Shown: piece after piece, positions 21,877-34,152 of the stretch
Layout: every line of letters begins with the position of its first letter
Numbering within the stretch: the stretch's first letter is position 1
Assembly (NCBI GenBank): GCA_003013855.2
Contig: ML058526.1
Location: 4,216,001 to 4,280,000, forward strand
From: Liriodendron chinense
Lineage: Eukaryota; Streptophyta; Magnoliopsida; Magnoliales; Magnoliaceae
Reading direction: 5' to 3'
DNA: 64,000 nucleotides
Translations under genes and position numbers: made by a program
The notes under the pieces: model-generated
What the model was told of the DNA's origin: nothing
What the model saw: only the letters and a program-made list of their open reading frames with translations
Databases searched by the model: none

Positions 21877-22740
21877 CCCGCACATACCTAGGCGTGGATG
21901 CCTGAAGTACCTTGACTGAGTCCAAGTCGGCGTAGTAGAATCCCGTAAGACTATCTGACGCAGGGCGTCTAACCACTTTGACAGTCAAGCGAAACAAGTA
22001 CTCCTGGAGTGATCTGGGAAAACATCAAACATCACACAATCAGTCTCAGGGTCAGTATCCTCGTAAGACTAAACGGACGCAGAGGCTCTGCTGTACCTTT
22101 CCGATGTTAGTACCGATCAGGAATGGAAGGGTTGCGATTGGGTACCCAGGTTGCAGCAAACTGCAGGGACAATCGCAACGTTTTCTCCAAACTCTCGTGG
22201 TATGTGCGAGTTATCAATTTCCAGACAATCAACTGACTCAGATACAAAGGACAACAAAGATTCCAGACCACAATCAAGGAAAGAATGAATTGCAAACTAA
22301 GCATCGAAACCAGCGGATCGGGTGGAAAAAGCCCACCCGCACATACCTAGGCGTGGATGCCTGAAGTACCTTGACTGAGTCCAAGTCGGCGTAGTAGAAT
22401 CCCGTAAGACTATCTGACGCAGGGCGTCTAACCACTTTGACAGTCAAGCGAAACAAGTACTCCTGGAGTGATCTGGGAAAACATCAAACATACAATCAAT
22501 CACAGGGTCAGTAACCTCGTAAGACTGTCGACGCAGAGGCTCTGCTGTACCTTTTCGATGTTAGTACCGATCGGGAATGGAAGGGTTGCGATTGGGTACC
22601 CAGGTTGCAGCGCATGCAGGGACAATTGCAACGTTTTCTCCAAACTCCCGCGGTATGTGCGAGTGATCGATCTCCAAACGATCAACTGGCACAGATGCAA
22701 AGGCAAGCAATGATTTCAGAACATGATCTATGAATGACCG
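21877..22740 (+). repeat. Two-copy tandem duplication, ~455-bp unit
   Basis: The block CCCGCACATACCTAGGCGTG starts at about 21879 and again at about 22337. The same order of motifs follows in both (CTTGACTGAGTCCAAGTCGG, CTCCTGGAGTGATCTGGGAA, GAATGGAAGGGTTGCGATTG). The copies differ by scattered substitutions and small indels. Confidence 0.9.
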
Positions 22741-22793
22741 GGTCAGAAGTGGGGTGTCCACTCGCTTTGGCATTCGGTTGCACGCAACCTCTG

Positions 22794-22808
22794 CCAAAGA
22801 GGGGCATC
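22794..22808 (+). other. Polypurine tract of element 1
   Basis: CCAAAGAGGGGCATC directly precedes the TG of the 3' LTR; the purine run AAAGAGGGG is the expected primer for second-strand synthesis. Confidence 0.85.
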
Positions 22809-24315
22809 TGTAGACACCCCACCTTCGGCTACACTGTTGGTAGAGATAGCTGGTTGAACGGAGGACCATACCCCCAAATCCCAAGTCCAAACTCAGCCAA
22901 ACTCACCCCTGTAAGCCCCATTCCATAGCCCAGTTCAAGCCTGAACCCAGTCAACCCAGTCCTAAACACCACCCTGAAAAACCCCCCATAAAAAAGTCCA
23001 GTCAAAAAGACCCAAAAAAAGTCAAACTCACTGAGTCAACTCGCTGAGTTAACCCGCTGAGTCAACCCGTCGAGTCAACCCGTCGAGTCAAAACACCGAG
23101 TCAACCCGTCGAGTCAAACCACCGAGTCGACCCGCTGAGTCAACTCACTGAGTCGACCAGCGAGTCCAGCAGCAGCCCCGAGGGAATGGCCGTACTCGCT
23201 GGAAACCGAGGAGCGGCCATACGGGCGGCCTATGGCAGGCCGCCCGGACAAAATTACGAGAGCTGCCACTCTCCGCTGCTATAAATACCCCCCTCCCCTT
23301 CTCATTTCATGATCCCTTCGAGTCCAAAGAGAGCCTGTCCGTTCAAGTACCCTTCTCCACCCCTTAGCCCATTTTTCCACCAAGGAGAGCCCGAGTGAGG
23401 AGAGCCTAGCCCTGGTCCAGCCCAGCCTGACCACTGGTCCAAGCCTCCCAAGCCACCCAAGTCTTGATCCAGCCACTCGAAGCCAACCCTTGCGACACCT
23501 CCGTCCACCCAGCTACTCTTTTCCAGCATCATCTCATTTGCATCTAGCATAAGTGCAACATTTACTTTTCTTCCAACCCCCCTGCTTCACTACAAGCACC
23601 TTGATTACTCAAACACACATGCATATGTCTTTATATTAAGCACCTGTCAGTTCGAGCGTATGCTCTGGGCTTGCCCGTTGTTGGAACCTGCCCATCAGAA
23701 ACTCTTACTGTTCAAACCTGCATTCATGCTTCACTAAAAGCACCTTGATTACTCAAGCACACTGCATACGTCTTACATTAAGCACCTGTCAGTTCGAGCG
23801 TACGCTCTGGGCTTGCCCGTTGTTGGAACCTGCCCATCAGAAACTCTTACTGTTCAGACCTGCATTCATGCATCATGTCATTCATGAGAATATACGAGGA
23901 TTAAATTAGACTTTCAAGTATTCGATCGATTCGGTGAAGTAGAGACCGTACTTCAGTACGGGCAGTGTGTGGGGTGCTTAACCTCTTCCCACCCTGTAAC
24001 CGTGATCCCTTACCTTGAATCTCTGGCCGCAGATCAACAGGAGTCATTTTAGAGGAAGGAATCTTCGGATTCTCTTCTCTAACGTTTCTACAGGGTCTAG
24101 CCGACTGTAGATTCGAAGTAACTGGCTAGTGGCGACTCTGAACTCACTTAAACATATCCAGCTTAACACGACAACCAAACAAAGCCCTCGAGAACGAGGC
24201 AAGCCAGTGGCACAAACGGCGATTTCGCACTCACGCACCTCTTCTTCTTCTTCTTCCGAAAGGAAAGGGAGAACGACGTCGTGTGGGAGCGCGGAAAAAT
24301 CGGCGAGGGTCCACA
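22809..24315 (+). repeat. 3' LTR of element 1 (1507 bp)
   Basis: Begins TGTAGACACC and ends TCCACA. It is 49 bp longer than the 5' LTR: 10 bp (GCCAAACTCA) near 22895 and three extra 13-bp units in the GAGTC array (about 23031-23167, eleven units). The TATA box is near 23279-23287. Confidence 0.95.
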
Positions 24316-24320
24316 CCAGA
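24316..24320. repeat. Target-site duplication CCAGA (right)
   Basis: Identical to 231-235, immediately after the CA end of the 3' LTR. Confidence 0.93.
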
Positions 24321-24832
24321 CAATCTTCATCTTATCAGACTTAGACCTGATCTGCTTCTCCAGGTATACCTGTTTCGCACCTTTACCAGCCCTCTTTGGG
24401 CGACCATTCCTGGCGGATTAGGCAGGAGCCCGACGGGCTCGCTCACCCTCTTCGGATCCCACTGTCCCGTTCCTTTGCAAACCGCATAGCGGAGCATACC
24501 AAGTATCCCACTATTCTTATGTACCCCTGTCCAGAGGAGTTGGCACAACTTTATCACACAGAATCTTCCGTTGTATATCCTTCGACAGCATCAAGATGCG
24601 TTCATAGAATTTGAAGGTTTCAGGAGGAAGAAACCACTGAGGATTCTGGTCCAACGGCCTACTGACCTTCTTGGGGGTTGCCCGTTTACGTTTGGACGGG
24701 GTCAATGGAGGACCTGAAGGGGCAGCTCTAGAAGGATCACTAGCCATTGCGATCTGCAACGGCACACAAGAAGCTTAGATACAGCTCAGAGCAAAAGAAA
24801 ATGCATGCAGAAAGAAATCAGCATTCGCAAGG
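24321..24832 (-). pseudogene. Fragment of antisense extra ORF of the older Tat-like element
   Basis: On the minus strand an ORF starts near 24765 (MASDPSRAAPSG after an upstream Met), has a basic stretch (PSKRKRATPKK) and then FYERILMLSKDIQRKILCDK, which resembles the start of the putative plant transposon/extra ORF proteins of Tat elements. It stops at 24517, and the continuation towards element 1 is in other frames, so the gene is broken by mutation and by the insertion of element 1. The last five bases (24828-24832) are the CAAGG duplication of element 2. Family assignment is tentative. Confidence 0.45.
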
Positions 24833-26331
24833 TGTAACGCCCCCAAAATTTGACACTCGAGTATATAGCTCAAATCTCGAAATCAAGGGTGTTAAGGATG
24901 AATCCTTCACAATCACAACTGAAACTTTTATCCTTTCCATTCACAAGGTACCAAATATATAGAATTGAATTAAACCAAGCTTTGAAAATTAAACTATTAA
25001 TTAATGGGTCTATGAAATTGATCCAAACTATCTAAACTAATGGCCATCTAATGGGCCTTATTACATCAATACTTTCAAACAAAAAATCAAATAACTAATT
25101 CAAATAAAAATCTTCTAGAGTATTTCCTCATCTGGAACCGCTTCCTCGAAGTCCTCTAAATCATCACCTGTCACTACGGTTAATCGCATAACACTGCGTC
25201 AGCTATAAAAGCCGGTGAGAAATCTCGTACAGTTTATCACATGTAATCAGATATATATAATCACATAAATAAATTTTCTCAACCACAAGGCATCAAGTAT
25301 CCAAATCCCAAATATATCAATCAAGCCAAAAAAAAATAATGTGCACGTAATGCAATGCAAGCCAACACACATCAACTATCTCTGTACGGTTATCAGTAGA
25401 ACCTCCAGTTGGTTAACACTATCATCTGGAACATCGGTTCTTAGCGGCATAGCCAACTCGGATCACGAACTGTCCCACACCTCCGCCTGGCCTGCGTAGC
25501 TGGTCTGTTGCACACACTTGGGTGCTCACCCAACCGGCCTCGATCAACGGAGCCTCCACCTGGCCTGCGTAGCTGGTCTGTTGCACACACTTGGGTACTC
25601 ACCAACCGGCCTCGATCAATGGAGCAACGGTCTATTGTAACACTCACGTGTGCTCAACCCAAATCAACTCAAGTGATCAACCATATACTGGAGTCCTCAA
25701 TCTCATGGAATGCATGGTTTATGTCACTCCTTTTTCCCAAATAATTCAAACAATTCATACATCCTTCTAACTTTCCAAGGTACCAAAATACAACCATGTA
25801 TACACTTATGTAATCACATGATTTCACAATATGCAATGTTAACCAACCAAGATTTACATGATTACCAAAATCACTATAGAAATTAAACCTTCAAGTTCAA
25901 TTTGAAATCGAACGTAACGTAACAAAAGTCCAGCCCTTCAAGGCAACAATTTCAATTTTAGAAAACTACCGAGTTCATGATATCACGTAATTCCCAAACT
26001 AAAAAGTTGACATCTTCAAAAACAGATCAAAGCCCGATTTAACACAAAATAATCTTATGAATTTAAAACGGTATAAATTGAGATTAATGTAAGAAAAGGT
26101 ACGAGGACAACTCACATTCTTTTTTTTCCTCTTTTCTTTTTCTTTTTTCTTCTTCTTTCCTTCTTTCCTTCTTCTTTTTCTTTCTTTTCCTTTTCTTTCT
26201 CTTCTTCTTCTTCTTCTTCTTCTTCTTCTTCTTCTTGCTGCTGCTAGAAAATTGCTCCAGCAGTGGAAGGAGCAAACAGCAACGTCTCTCTAACGTTGCT
26301 TCTTCTTCTTCTTCTTCTCTCTCTCTCTAAC

Positions 26332-26375
<44 letters not shown>

Positions 26376-26387
26376 CTTCTCTTCCAC

Positions 26388-26436
<49 letters not shown>

Positions 26437-27394
26437 TTCTGACGTTTCTTTTAGAGAAGACGCTGCCAAGAGCAGCTCTTATACAAGATGATATACGGAC
26501 GGGTTGCGGTTTTTGAATCCAAGTTGGATTCGAACTTCAATGCTTGCAAGTTAAGCCACCTATGAAACGTTAGAAACCTAGGTGGGGCCCACACAAACAT
26601 TCCCTTCGAATTTCGGGAACCCATGCGAAGAATCGGCTCCGATTTTGCGCGTTTTACTTCGATTAGTTCTAGGTTCTAACGGATTTTGCGGCCCACTCCA
26701 ATCACGGATTACCAAGATACATCCTACCCTTAATAGTCCTAAGGGAGCTCTACACAATGGATGGAGTGGATTTTCTGATGGGGTCCACCTTGACGGACGG
26801 TGTGGACCGACCAGCGCACCAGCGGACGCTGCTGTCGCAGCGTCGAACGAAGAAGACATTCCGTCTTCGCTGCGCACGCGGTCAACGTACGTTGACCGCG
26901 AGCCTAACGTGCACACAGTGCACGTGGGTCCCACAGTGATGTATGTGCGAAATCTGATCCGACCATCATGTAGGTCACGTGTTTTAGGGTATGGCACAAA
27001 AATTGGTACAGTTCTGAGTTTCGATGGCCCACTTATGGCCCGATTTCTGATTAGGGTACTTGTAGGATGATGGGAGGGCTGAAATTTGACGTGTATGGTT
27101 AGATTACGTCTCTAAACTATTATATGAAGTTTTACATGAAACGGATCATCAGAAACTGGTACACTTAAAATCGTCTATATGGATTAAGTATAATCAATGG
27201 TATTTTTTTGTATTTATGGTGAGTTTTGATAAACCCACCACTTCCACATTGATCTAGGGCTTGTGTTGAACAAATTTAGTAAAGAATCCTACCTGAATTC
27301 CCTACCATTTATTAATTTATAATAACCCACATAATTTATTAATTAATCGACTGATTTGTTACTTTAATTATTTTCGAAAACTTGGGGTATTACA
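24833..27394 (-). repeat. 3' LTR of element 2 (left copy, 2562 bp)
   Basis: On the + strand it reads TGTAACGCCCCC ... GGGGTATTACA, on the minus strand TGTAATACCCC ... GTTACA. It contains a (TTC)n tract at about 26193-26237 and (CT)n tracts at about 26330-26440, which explain most of the length difference to the other LTR. Overlapping ORFs on both strands near 26580-27070 are not genes. Confidence 0.95.
26125..26445. repeat. (TTC)n and (CT)n microsatellites in the LTR
   Basis: TTC and CT runs, interrupted by TTGCTGCTGCTAGAAAATTG. They recur in shorter form in the other LTR at about 30770-31045; differing repeat numbers account for the unequal LTR lengths. Confidence 0.9.
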
Positions 27395-27411
27395 TTCTTC
27401 CCTCCTTAAGG
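27395..27411 (-). other. Polypurine tract of element 2
   Basis: On the minus strand CCTTAAGGAGGGAAGAA directly precedes the TGTAATACCCC start of the 3' LTR. Confidence 0.85.
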
Positions 27412-27508
27412 AAATTTCGTCCCGAAATTTAAAGACGGTCTAATATCACGGTAAGTCAAATGTATAGTATCATTGTTTAAATAACAGTTCGGTTGGAATC
27501 CAAATATT

Positions 27509-28603
27509 TCATGTACCTTTGACGTTATGGTTTGCGTCATCATTTGCATCCATGTTTCTTATTTCCTCTTCCTCAGGTGGTGCTAGGGCAAAAGCCTGTC
27601 CTTGGGACGCCTGTCGTGGAATTCGTCTGCCTTGACTTGATTCCGATTGAGGTGGTCTCGAGTAAACCTGCGATTGCCTCTGGTCTGGTAATTGGCGACG
27701 AGGTAGGGGGCAAGCTCGCGACATATGCCCTTCTGAGCCACAATTGTAACACCTTCCGGCGAAATTTGAACGTTGTTGAGAGGGTGTGGAGGGAGTCGAA
27801 GGTGTGGTCCTGAGTTTCTTATCTTGTCCCTGTGGTACTTCTGGAGTAGCTCTATGTTTATTACCCACCACCCTCCTTTGTTCTCGGTTTTTCCATAAGT
27901 CTTCTAGGTCTTGTTCGACGACTAAGGCTTTGTTCACTACTTTGGCATATTTTCGAAGTTCGAAAGGGACCACTCTAGTGCGAAGAGAAGTCTTCAACCC
28001 TTGCACGAACTTTTTAGCTTTTTGCTTATCATTGGGGATGAGGTGAGGGGCAAAGCGGGATAATTCCGTGAACTTAGCTTCATATTGACTGACAGTAAGG
28101 TCCCCTTGCTCTAAATTCATAAATTCAGCCGCCTTCCTATCCTTGACACTCTCAGGAAAATATTTTTGATCAAATTTCTCGCAGAACTTTCCTCATGTCC
28201 AAATTGTGTTTGTAGCGGCTGCTCTTTTGGTTGCCTTCCACCAGTGATCAGCTTCTCCTTCCAACATATATACGGCTAAGACCACTTTGTCTTCATCTAT
28301 ACACCTCATTCCATCAAAAAGTTTTTCCATTTGATTCTTCCAATTGTCAGCCTCTAGCTGGTCAGTTTGTCCTTTAAAGACGGGTGGTTGAAGCCTCCTG
28401 AATCGTTCTAATACATCTCCCCCTCTATCACCTTGTGGAGCCGGCATTGGGCGTTGATTTATAATATTATTCGTTGTCTGTACTTGTTGACGGAGGAGAG
28501 ATGCTATGTCTCCTAAAATGTTGTATAGCCCCTCTATTGATTGTCCGTCACCTGCTACGTCGGGCGTAGGTAGAGTAGTTTGACTTTTCCTTTTAGGCGG
28601 CAT
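27509..28603 (-). pseudogene. gag: Chromovirus (Tekay-like) Gag, one in-frame stop
   Basis: One frame from ATG 28603 (MPPKRKSQTTL) to a stop at 27509, about 364 codons. It is interrupted by a single TGA at about 28193-28195 within the conserved Gag core; the two halves are in the same frame. Seen: RFRRLQPPVFKGQTDQLEAD, KLFDGMRCIDEDKVVLAVYM and LEGEADHWW, the Retrotrans_gag core; after the stop YFPESVKDRKAAEF, LTVSQYEAKFTELSRFAPHL, RKYAKVVNKALVVEQDLED; then a CCHC zinc knuckle CYNCGSEGHMSRAC. It would form the particle and bind element RNA. There is no pol downstream: the frame ends about 115 bases before the 3' LTR. Confidence 0.92.
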
Positions 28604-29465
28604 GATCTACATTTAGTAGAAAACAACTTTAGTACTCCTTAATGTATTAACTTGTCCAAGTATACACGCATGAATTATTCCAGTATTAATAGCGAAGTTA
28701 TTCATCGTTGATTTAGATAGGTTATGTCACTCCATATATTGTTTGATGGAGGTGCAAGAAAAAAAATCGGGTGGCTAGACAGGTAGTTACTCTATGATTT
28801 ATTTCTACCAAACCATACATCCAATCAACTTGAAATTTGGAACAGATGTTACTGACTTCAATATGTATCACCAGAAAAATTTTCAGCTCAAAATACCTAA
28901 TAATTCTTAGATTTTTCTCCCTAGTAAAGGTAGTAATATGTTGCTGTCCAGCAGCAGATTTCATGTTTCTTAGTCTACTACTAGAATATTTAGAATTTTT
29001 CTACAATTCCGTTTGTTCTGAAATTTTACAGGGATATCAATGGGTATGTTTTTAACCTCAAAAAAATTTAAAAAAATTTTAGGCTTGTATTATGTCAGGT
29101 GTGATCAAAGGTATGAATATGGTCCATAATTTCAATCCTACAAGTGAAAATTAAGGAAAAATTCAAAAATATCGATTCCTAGTTAATCCACTTGTTGTGA
29201 TTTCGTGGGAATGTCCTTATAACCCTAAGAAAGGTCACAGAGGTTTAAAAAAAAAATTTAATTTCGATTACTTATGATTTAGTAACACGCTCACTAAGGT
29301 GGGAATCCACTTCTCATGGTACCTAGGTACATGTGTCTAAGTTCCATGGCTATCCTAAAAGTATTTGGGAGCCTATGTTTAGAGTTCCTACATTTATGAA
29401 GCTACTATATATCCTAAAACTTTAGTGGACCTTTTTCCCAAGGCACAGTTTATCTCATTCCTATT
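28604..29465 (-). other. Leader of element 2, no gene seen
   Basis: About 860 A/T-rich bases between the primer-binding site and the gag ATG. No ORF with family features. Confidence 0.6.
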
Positions 29466-29476
29466 CTCTGATACCA
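29466..29476 (-). other. Primer-binding site of element 2 (initiator tRNA-Met type)
   Basis: The minus strand reads TGGTATCAGAG two bases after the LTR end, the standard plant site complementary to the 3' end of initiator tRNA-Met. Confidence 0.9.
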
Positions 29477-29478
29477 AC

Positions 29479-30996
29479 TGTAACACCCCCAAAATTCGAC
29501 ACTCGAGTATATAGCTCAAATCTCGAAATCAAGGGTGTTATGGATGAATCCTTCACAATCACAACTGAAACTTTTATCCTTTCCATTCACAAGGTACCAA
29601 ATATATAGAATTGAATTAAACCAAGCTTTGAAAATTAACTATTAATTAATGAGTCTATGAAATTGATCCAAACTATCTAAACTAATGGCCATCTAATGGG
29701 CCTTATTACATCAATACTTTCAAACAAAAAATCAAATAACTAATTCAAATAAAAATCTTCTAGAGTATTTCCTCATCTGGAACTGCTTCCTCGAAGTCCT
29801 CTAAATCATCACCTGTCACTACGGTTAATCGCATAACACTGTGTCAGCTATAAAAGCCGGTGAGAAATCTCGTACAGTTTATCACATGTAATCAGATATA
29901 TATAATCACATAAATAAATTTTCTCAACCACAAGGCATCAAGTATCCAAATCCCAAATATATCAATCAAGCCAAAAAAAATAATGTGCACGTAATGCAAT
30001 GCAAGCCAACACACATCAACTATCTCTGTATGGTTATCAGTAGAACCTCCAGTTGGTTAACACTATCATCTGGAACATCGGTCCCTAGCGGCATAGCCAA
30101 CTCGAATCACGAACTGTCCCACACCTCCGCCTGGCCTGCGTAGCTGGTTTGTTGCACACACTTGGGTGCTCACCCAACCGGCCTCGATCAACGGAGCCTC
30201 CACCTGGCCTGCGTAGCTGGTCTGTTGCACACACTTGGGTACTCACCAACCGGCCTCGATCAATGGAGCAACGGTCTATTGTAACACTCACGTGTGCTCA
30301 ACCCAAATCAACTCAAGTGATCAACCATATACTGGAGTCCTCAATCTCATGGAATGCATGGTTTATGTCACTCCTTTTTCCCAAATAATTCAAACAATTC
30401 ATACATCCTTCTAACTTTCCAAGGTACCAAAATACAACCATGTATACACTTATGTAATCACATGATTTCACAATATGCAATGTTAACCAACCAAGATTTA
30501 CATGATTACCAAAATCACTATAGAAACTAAACCTTCAAGTTCAATTTGAAATCGAACGTAACGTAACAAAAGTCCAGCCCTTCAAGGCAACAATTTCAAT
30601 TTTAGAAAACTACCGAGTTCATGATATCACGTAATTCCCAAACTAAAAAGTTGACATCTTCAAAAACAGAATCAAAGCCCGATTTAACACAAAATAATCT
30701 TATGAATTTAAAACGGTATAAATTGAGATTAATGTAAGAAAAGGTACGAGGACAACTCACATTCTTTTTTTTCCTCTTTTCTTTTTCTTTTTTCTTCTTC
30801 TTTCCTTCTTTCCTTCTTCTTTTTCTTTCTTTTCCTTTTCTTTCTCTTCTTCTTCTTCTTCTTCTTCTTCTTCTTCTTCTTCTTCTTGCTGCTGCTGGAA
30901 AATTGCTCCAGCAGTGGAAGGAGCAAACAGCAACGTCTCTCTAACGTTGCTTCTTCTTCTTCTTCTTTCTCTCTCTCTCTCGTTCTTCTCTTCCAC

Positions 30997-31044
<48 letters not shown>

Positions 31045-31999
31045 GACGTTTCTTTTAGAGAAGACGCTGCCAAGAGCAGCTCTTATACAAGATGATATAC
31101 GGACGGGTTGCGGTTTTTGAATCCAAGTTGGATTCGAACTTCAATGCTTGCAAGTTAAGCCACCTATGAAACGTTAGAAACCTAGGTGGGGCCCACGCAA
31201 ACATTCCCTTCGAATTTCGGGAACCCATGCGAAGAATCAGCTCCGATTTTGCGCGTTTTACTTCGATTAGTTCTAGGTTCTAACGGATTTTGCGGCCCAC
31301 TCCAATCACGGATTACCAAGATACATCCTACCCTTAATAGTCCTAAGGGAGCTCTACACAATGGATGGAGTGGATTTTCTGATGGGGTCCACCTTGACGG
31401 ACGGTGTGGACCGACCAGCGCACCAGCGGACGCTGCTGTCGCAGCGTCGAACGAAGAAGACATTCCGTCTTCGCTGCACACGCGGTCAACGTACGTTGAC
31501 CGCGAGCCTAACGTGCACACAGTGCACGTGGGTCCCACAGTGATGTATGTGCGAAATCTGATCCGACCATCATGTAGGTCACGTGTTTTTAGGGTATGGC
31601 ACAAAAATTGGTACAGTTCTGAGTTTCGATGGCCCACTTATGGCCCGATTTCTGATTAGGGTACTTGTAGGATGATCGGAGGGCTGAAATTTGACGTGTA
31701 TGGTTAGATTACGTCTCTAAACTATTATATGAAGTTTTACATGAAACGGATCATCAGAGACTGGTACACTTAAAATCGTCTATATGGATTAAGTATAATC
31801 AATGGTATTTTTTTGTATTTATGGTGAGTTTTGATAAACCCACCACTTCCACATTGATCTAGGGCTTGTGTTGAACAAATTTAGTAAAGAATCCTACCTG
31901 AATTCCCTACCATTTATTAATTTATAATAACCCACATAATTTATTAATTAATCGACTGATTTGTTACTTTAATTATTTTCGAAAACTTGGGGTATTACA
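29479..31999 (-). repeat. 5' LTR of element 2 (right copy, 2521 bp)
   Basis: Near-identical to the left LTR. It contains (TTC)n at about 30840-30888 and (CT)n at about 30967-31042. Right of it is the duplication CAAGG (32000-32004). Confidence 0.95.
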
Positions 32000-32004
32000 C
32001 AAGG

Positions 32005-33073
32005 TCTGAAAAAAATACAAAGCAGAGAAGAAGAAAGATGCAAGTGCCAGATAAATAAACCAAGACCTCAGTAAATCGTATCCAAACCAACAAAGGCAGA
32101 AATAGTGTGACAGCATTTATAGCACGACATCATCATCACACATACAAACAAGAAGAGGTGGGAGAAGAGAAAAGGGTTTAATCATCATTCATTAACCATA
32201 AGGACAATTCAAAATACTTTGATTGTCATGTCAATTGTTCAAGACATTTAAAGATAAGTTCATCACAAAGTGACGTAAAATTAGGGGTCCCTTTCCCCCA
32301 CGGTCAAAAGAATATCTCAATCTTGCAATAATAGAAGAACCCGAGCCTTCAGATCGTCTACTTTCTCTTGGACCTGGACCTGGACCTCCTTGGAGATCAA
32401 ATCCATCAGATCAGAGATGCGCTGCTGTATGGAATCGAGGTTCAGATATTCCAACTTAGCCTGATGCCTCGCAGTGGGAATTTCAACTGCAAGCCTCTTG
32501 CATTTCATCCAGGCATCCCTCACAGACCTCCAAATCCCAGCACAACGATCTTGAACTTCCGCCTCCGCATATGGAAGGATAGCGGCAAGACGTCTCTCGT
32601 TGACCCAATTTTCTCTCCTCAGAGAATGATACTTGCTCAGCAAGTTGAAGAAAGAAGTAGCCATAGGGGGCTCCGCTTCCTCAAGAATTGCCAACTCCTC
32701 TTGAAAAGGAAAATAGCCAATTAAACCCATAGTATCTTCGCTATACTCCTCGAAAATGGAGGCCATGAGGGAGATATTCTAGGATAGCCTTTAGGATAGG
32801 GCGAGAGTCAGCGTCTAGCCGAAACAGATCCTCAGACACCTCGTCATGCTGAGCATCAAGAGATGACCAAGCATCGGGCTGATCAAGAGAGCCAAGAAGC
32901 CGTAGGAGGCAATCACGGGCAGCACGCAGGGAAGTACAGGTTCTGACCATTGTCTGCTGAAAAACAAGACTAACAGCCCGATCTGAGAACCATAGCAATT
33001 CGATAAAAAGGAGGAAAGAAAGAAAACACATGAAAGCATTCCCATCAAGTCCAAACTCAAGGGAGGCATGCAC
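32005..33073 (-). pseudogene. Degraded antisense extra ORF (coiled coil) of the older Tat-like element
   Basis: Two overlapping minus-strand open stretches, 33073-32741 and 32766-32317, in different frames. The first contains VRTCTSLRAARDCLLRLLGS after a possible acceptor (TTGTTTTTCAG near 32960), the second a Trp/Arg/Glu-rich helical stretch ending in QVQVQEKVDDLKARVLLLLQ. Together they look like the C-terminal coiled-coil part of an extra ORF similar in position and style to antisense gene B of element 1. Sequence identity to gene B is not evident. 32005-32316 shows nothing coding. Confidence 0.4.
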
Positions 33074-33340
33074 AGGTACGCCTAAACTCTATTTAAATTA
33101 ATCACTAGAATCACCAGAAGATGTCATCTTCAGCCTGGCATAGTCCAAAATTTTAAAGTGTACGAGGCCCAATACCACTTCCGGATAACAATAGTGCACA
33201 TAAGAACTTATGATGGAAGTATGATACCCCATACCCTTCACAAGGACAATCCCTGTTACCATGAAAATAGTTATGCCCAGCCAAGAAATGGATATAATGG
33301 ACAATATTGGGCCAAACATACACGAAAATGCCCCAAAGAT
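33074..33340. other. Spacer in older Tat-like element
   Basis: Non-coding sequence before the palindromic array; nothing recognised. Confidence 0.4.
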
Positions 33341-33990
33341 AAGAAGAATACTAAGCCCAAATATTTGGATGCATCAAGCTTGACGCACAAAAAAAAGGGA
33401 TCAAAAGGACAATTTTCTCCAAGTCCGGGTGCGTCAGATCCAACGCATACTTAAAATCCTAAAATTCACTTAACTTGAATATCTGGGTGTGTCAGGCTCG
33501 ACGCACCCGAAAAAAAGGAACGAAATGCCCAAGTCTTATATTTGGATGTATCAAGTCCGACGCACCCCATAAATTCACCAATTTTCTTAAGTCCGATAAG
33601 TGGATGTGTCAGGTCCGACGCACCCCATAAATTCACCAATTTTCCTAAGTTTGATAATTGGATGCGTCACACCCGAACGCACCCCAAAAAAACCAACATT
33701 TCCCCAAGTATTGACGAGGGGTGCGTCACCCCTACGCACCCTTAAAATCTAAGGGTTTTCCCAAAGTCATGACGAAGGGTGAGTCAAGGCTTAACGCATC
33801 CTTAAAATCTAAAGATTTGGCTAAAGTTCCAATAATTGGGTGCGTCAAAGCCCAACGCACCCTCAAAATACTCGATTTCACAAAGTCCTTATTTGGGTGC
33901 GTCACGCCCGACGCACCCAGAAAATCCCATCACCTGAATAAGAGGGTGTACGCGACCTTTTTGGGTGCATTGGCGACAATAAAAGGATGC
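33341..33990 (+). repeat. ~58-bp array of GTGCGTCA/TGACGCAC palindromes
   Basis: About ten units at 33366, 33428, 33485, 33544, 33602, 33660, 33719, 33778, 33838 and 33895. Each holds a small palindrome of the form GGGTGCGTCA - 4-6 bases - GACGCACCC followed by an A-rich spacer. Arms carry TGACG, the core of TGA-type bZIP (as-1) sites. The array lies just before the 3' LTR of the older element. Confidence 0.88.
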
Positions 33991-34138
33991 ATTGGAGAAT
34001 TTTTTAGTGCGTCAAAGGCAGAGCAAGTGCACAGTGAGAAACAAGAAATGAATAAAAATGAAGCTATCTTACCTATTCATAGTGAGGACCCGAAAATCTG
34101 ATGCATTGCGTTGAACTATCACTCGTCCATCACAACGT

Positions 34139-34152
34139 GCCAAAGGGGCATC
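34139..34152 (+). other. Polypurine tract of the older Tat-like element
   Basis: GCCAAAGGGGCATC precedes TGTTTGGGTCCC. It is nearly identical to the tract of element 1 and sits in the same relation to the LTR start. Confidence 0.7.

Larger units (their letters stand above)
236..24315 (+). mobile_element. Complete Tat/Ogre-type Ty3/gypsy LTR retrotransposon (element 1)
   Basis: A 24,080-bp element bounded by two direct LTRs (236-1693 and 22809-24315), each beginning TGTAGACACC and ending GGTCCACA, flanked by identical 5-bp duplications CCAGA. It has a primer-binding site, a polypurine tract, gag-PR-RT-RNH-aRNH-IN on the + strand, two antisense genes and a long repetitive 3' region. RT followed by RNase H and then a second RNase H, plus extra ORFs between pol and the 3' LTR, are known traits of the Tat lineage (Ogre/Retand and relatives). 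By eye the LTRs differ by about twenty substitutions and 49 bp of indels, so insertion is fairly recent. All coding regions contain breaks, so it is probably not autonomous today. Confidence 0.96.
24833..31999 (-). mobile_element. Gag-only LTR retrotransposon with Tekay-type Gag (element 2)
   Basis: 7,167 bp on the minus strand. Its LTRs at 24833-27394 and 29479-31999 are more than 98% alike by eye and flanked by identical CAAGG (24828-24832 and 32000-32004). The internal region is only 2,084 bp and holds a primer-binding site, a gag gene and a polypurine tract but no protease, RT or integrase. This is the plan of non-autonomous TR-GAG elements, which depend on enzymes of an autonomous relative. 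The Gag resembles chromovirus (Tekay/Del) Gag. Few LTR differences indicate recent movement. Confidence 0.95.

Noticed and set aside
26578..27070. Overlapping ORFs on both strands (139 and 162 codons), repeated at 31182-31659
   Set aside because: They lie in the LTRs of element 2 and are conserved only because the LTRs are copies. Antiparallel overlap in a GC-richer stretch is chance.
33341..33990. Regularly spaced palindromic repeats resembling a CRISPR array
   Set aside because: The spacers are related to each other and repeats vary; this is a plant nuclear retroelement and no cas genes are present. It is a minisatellite.
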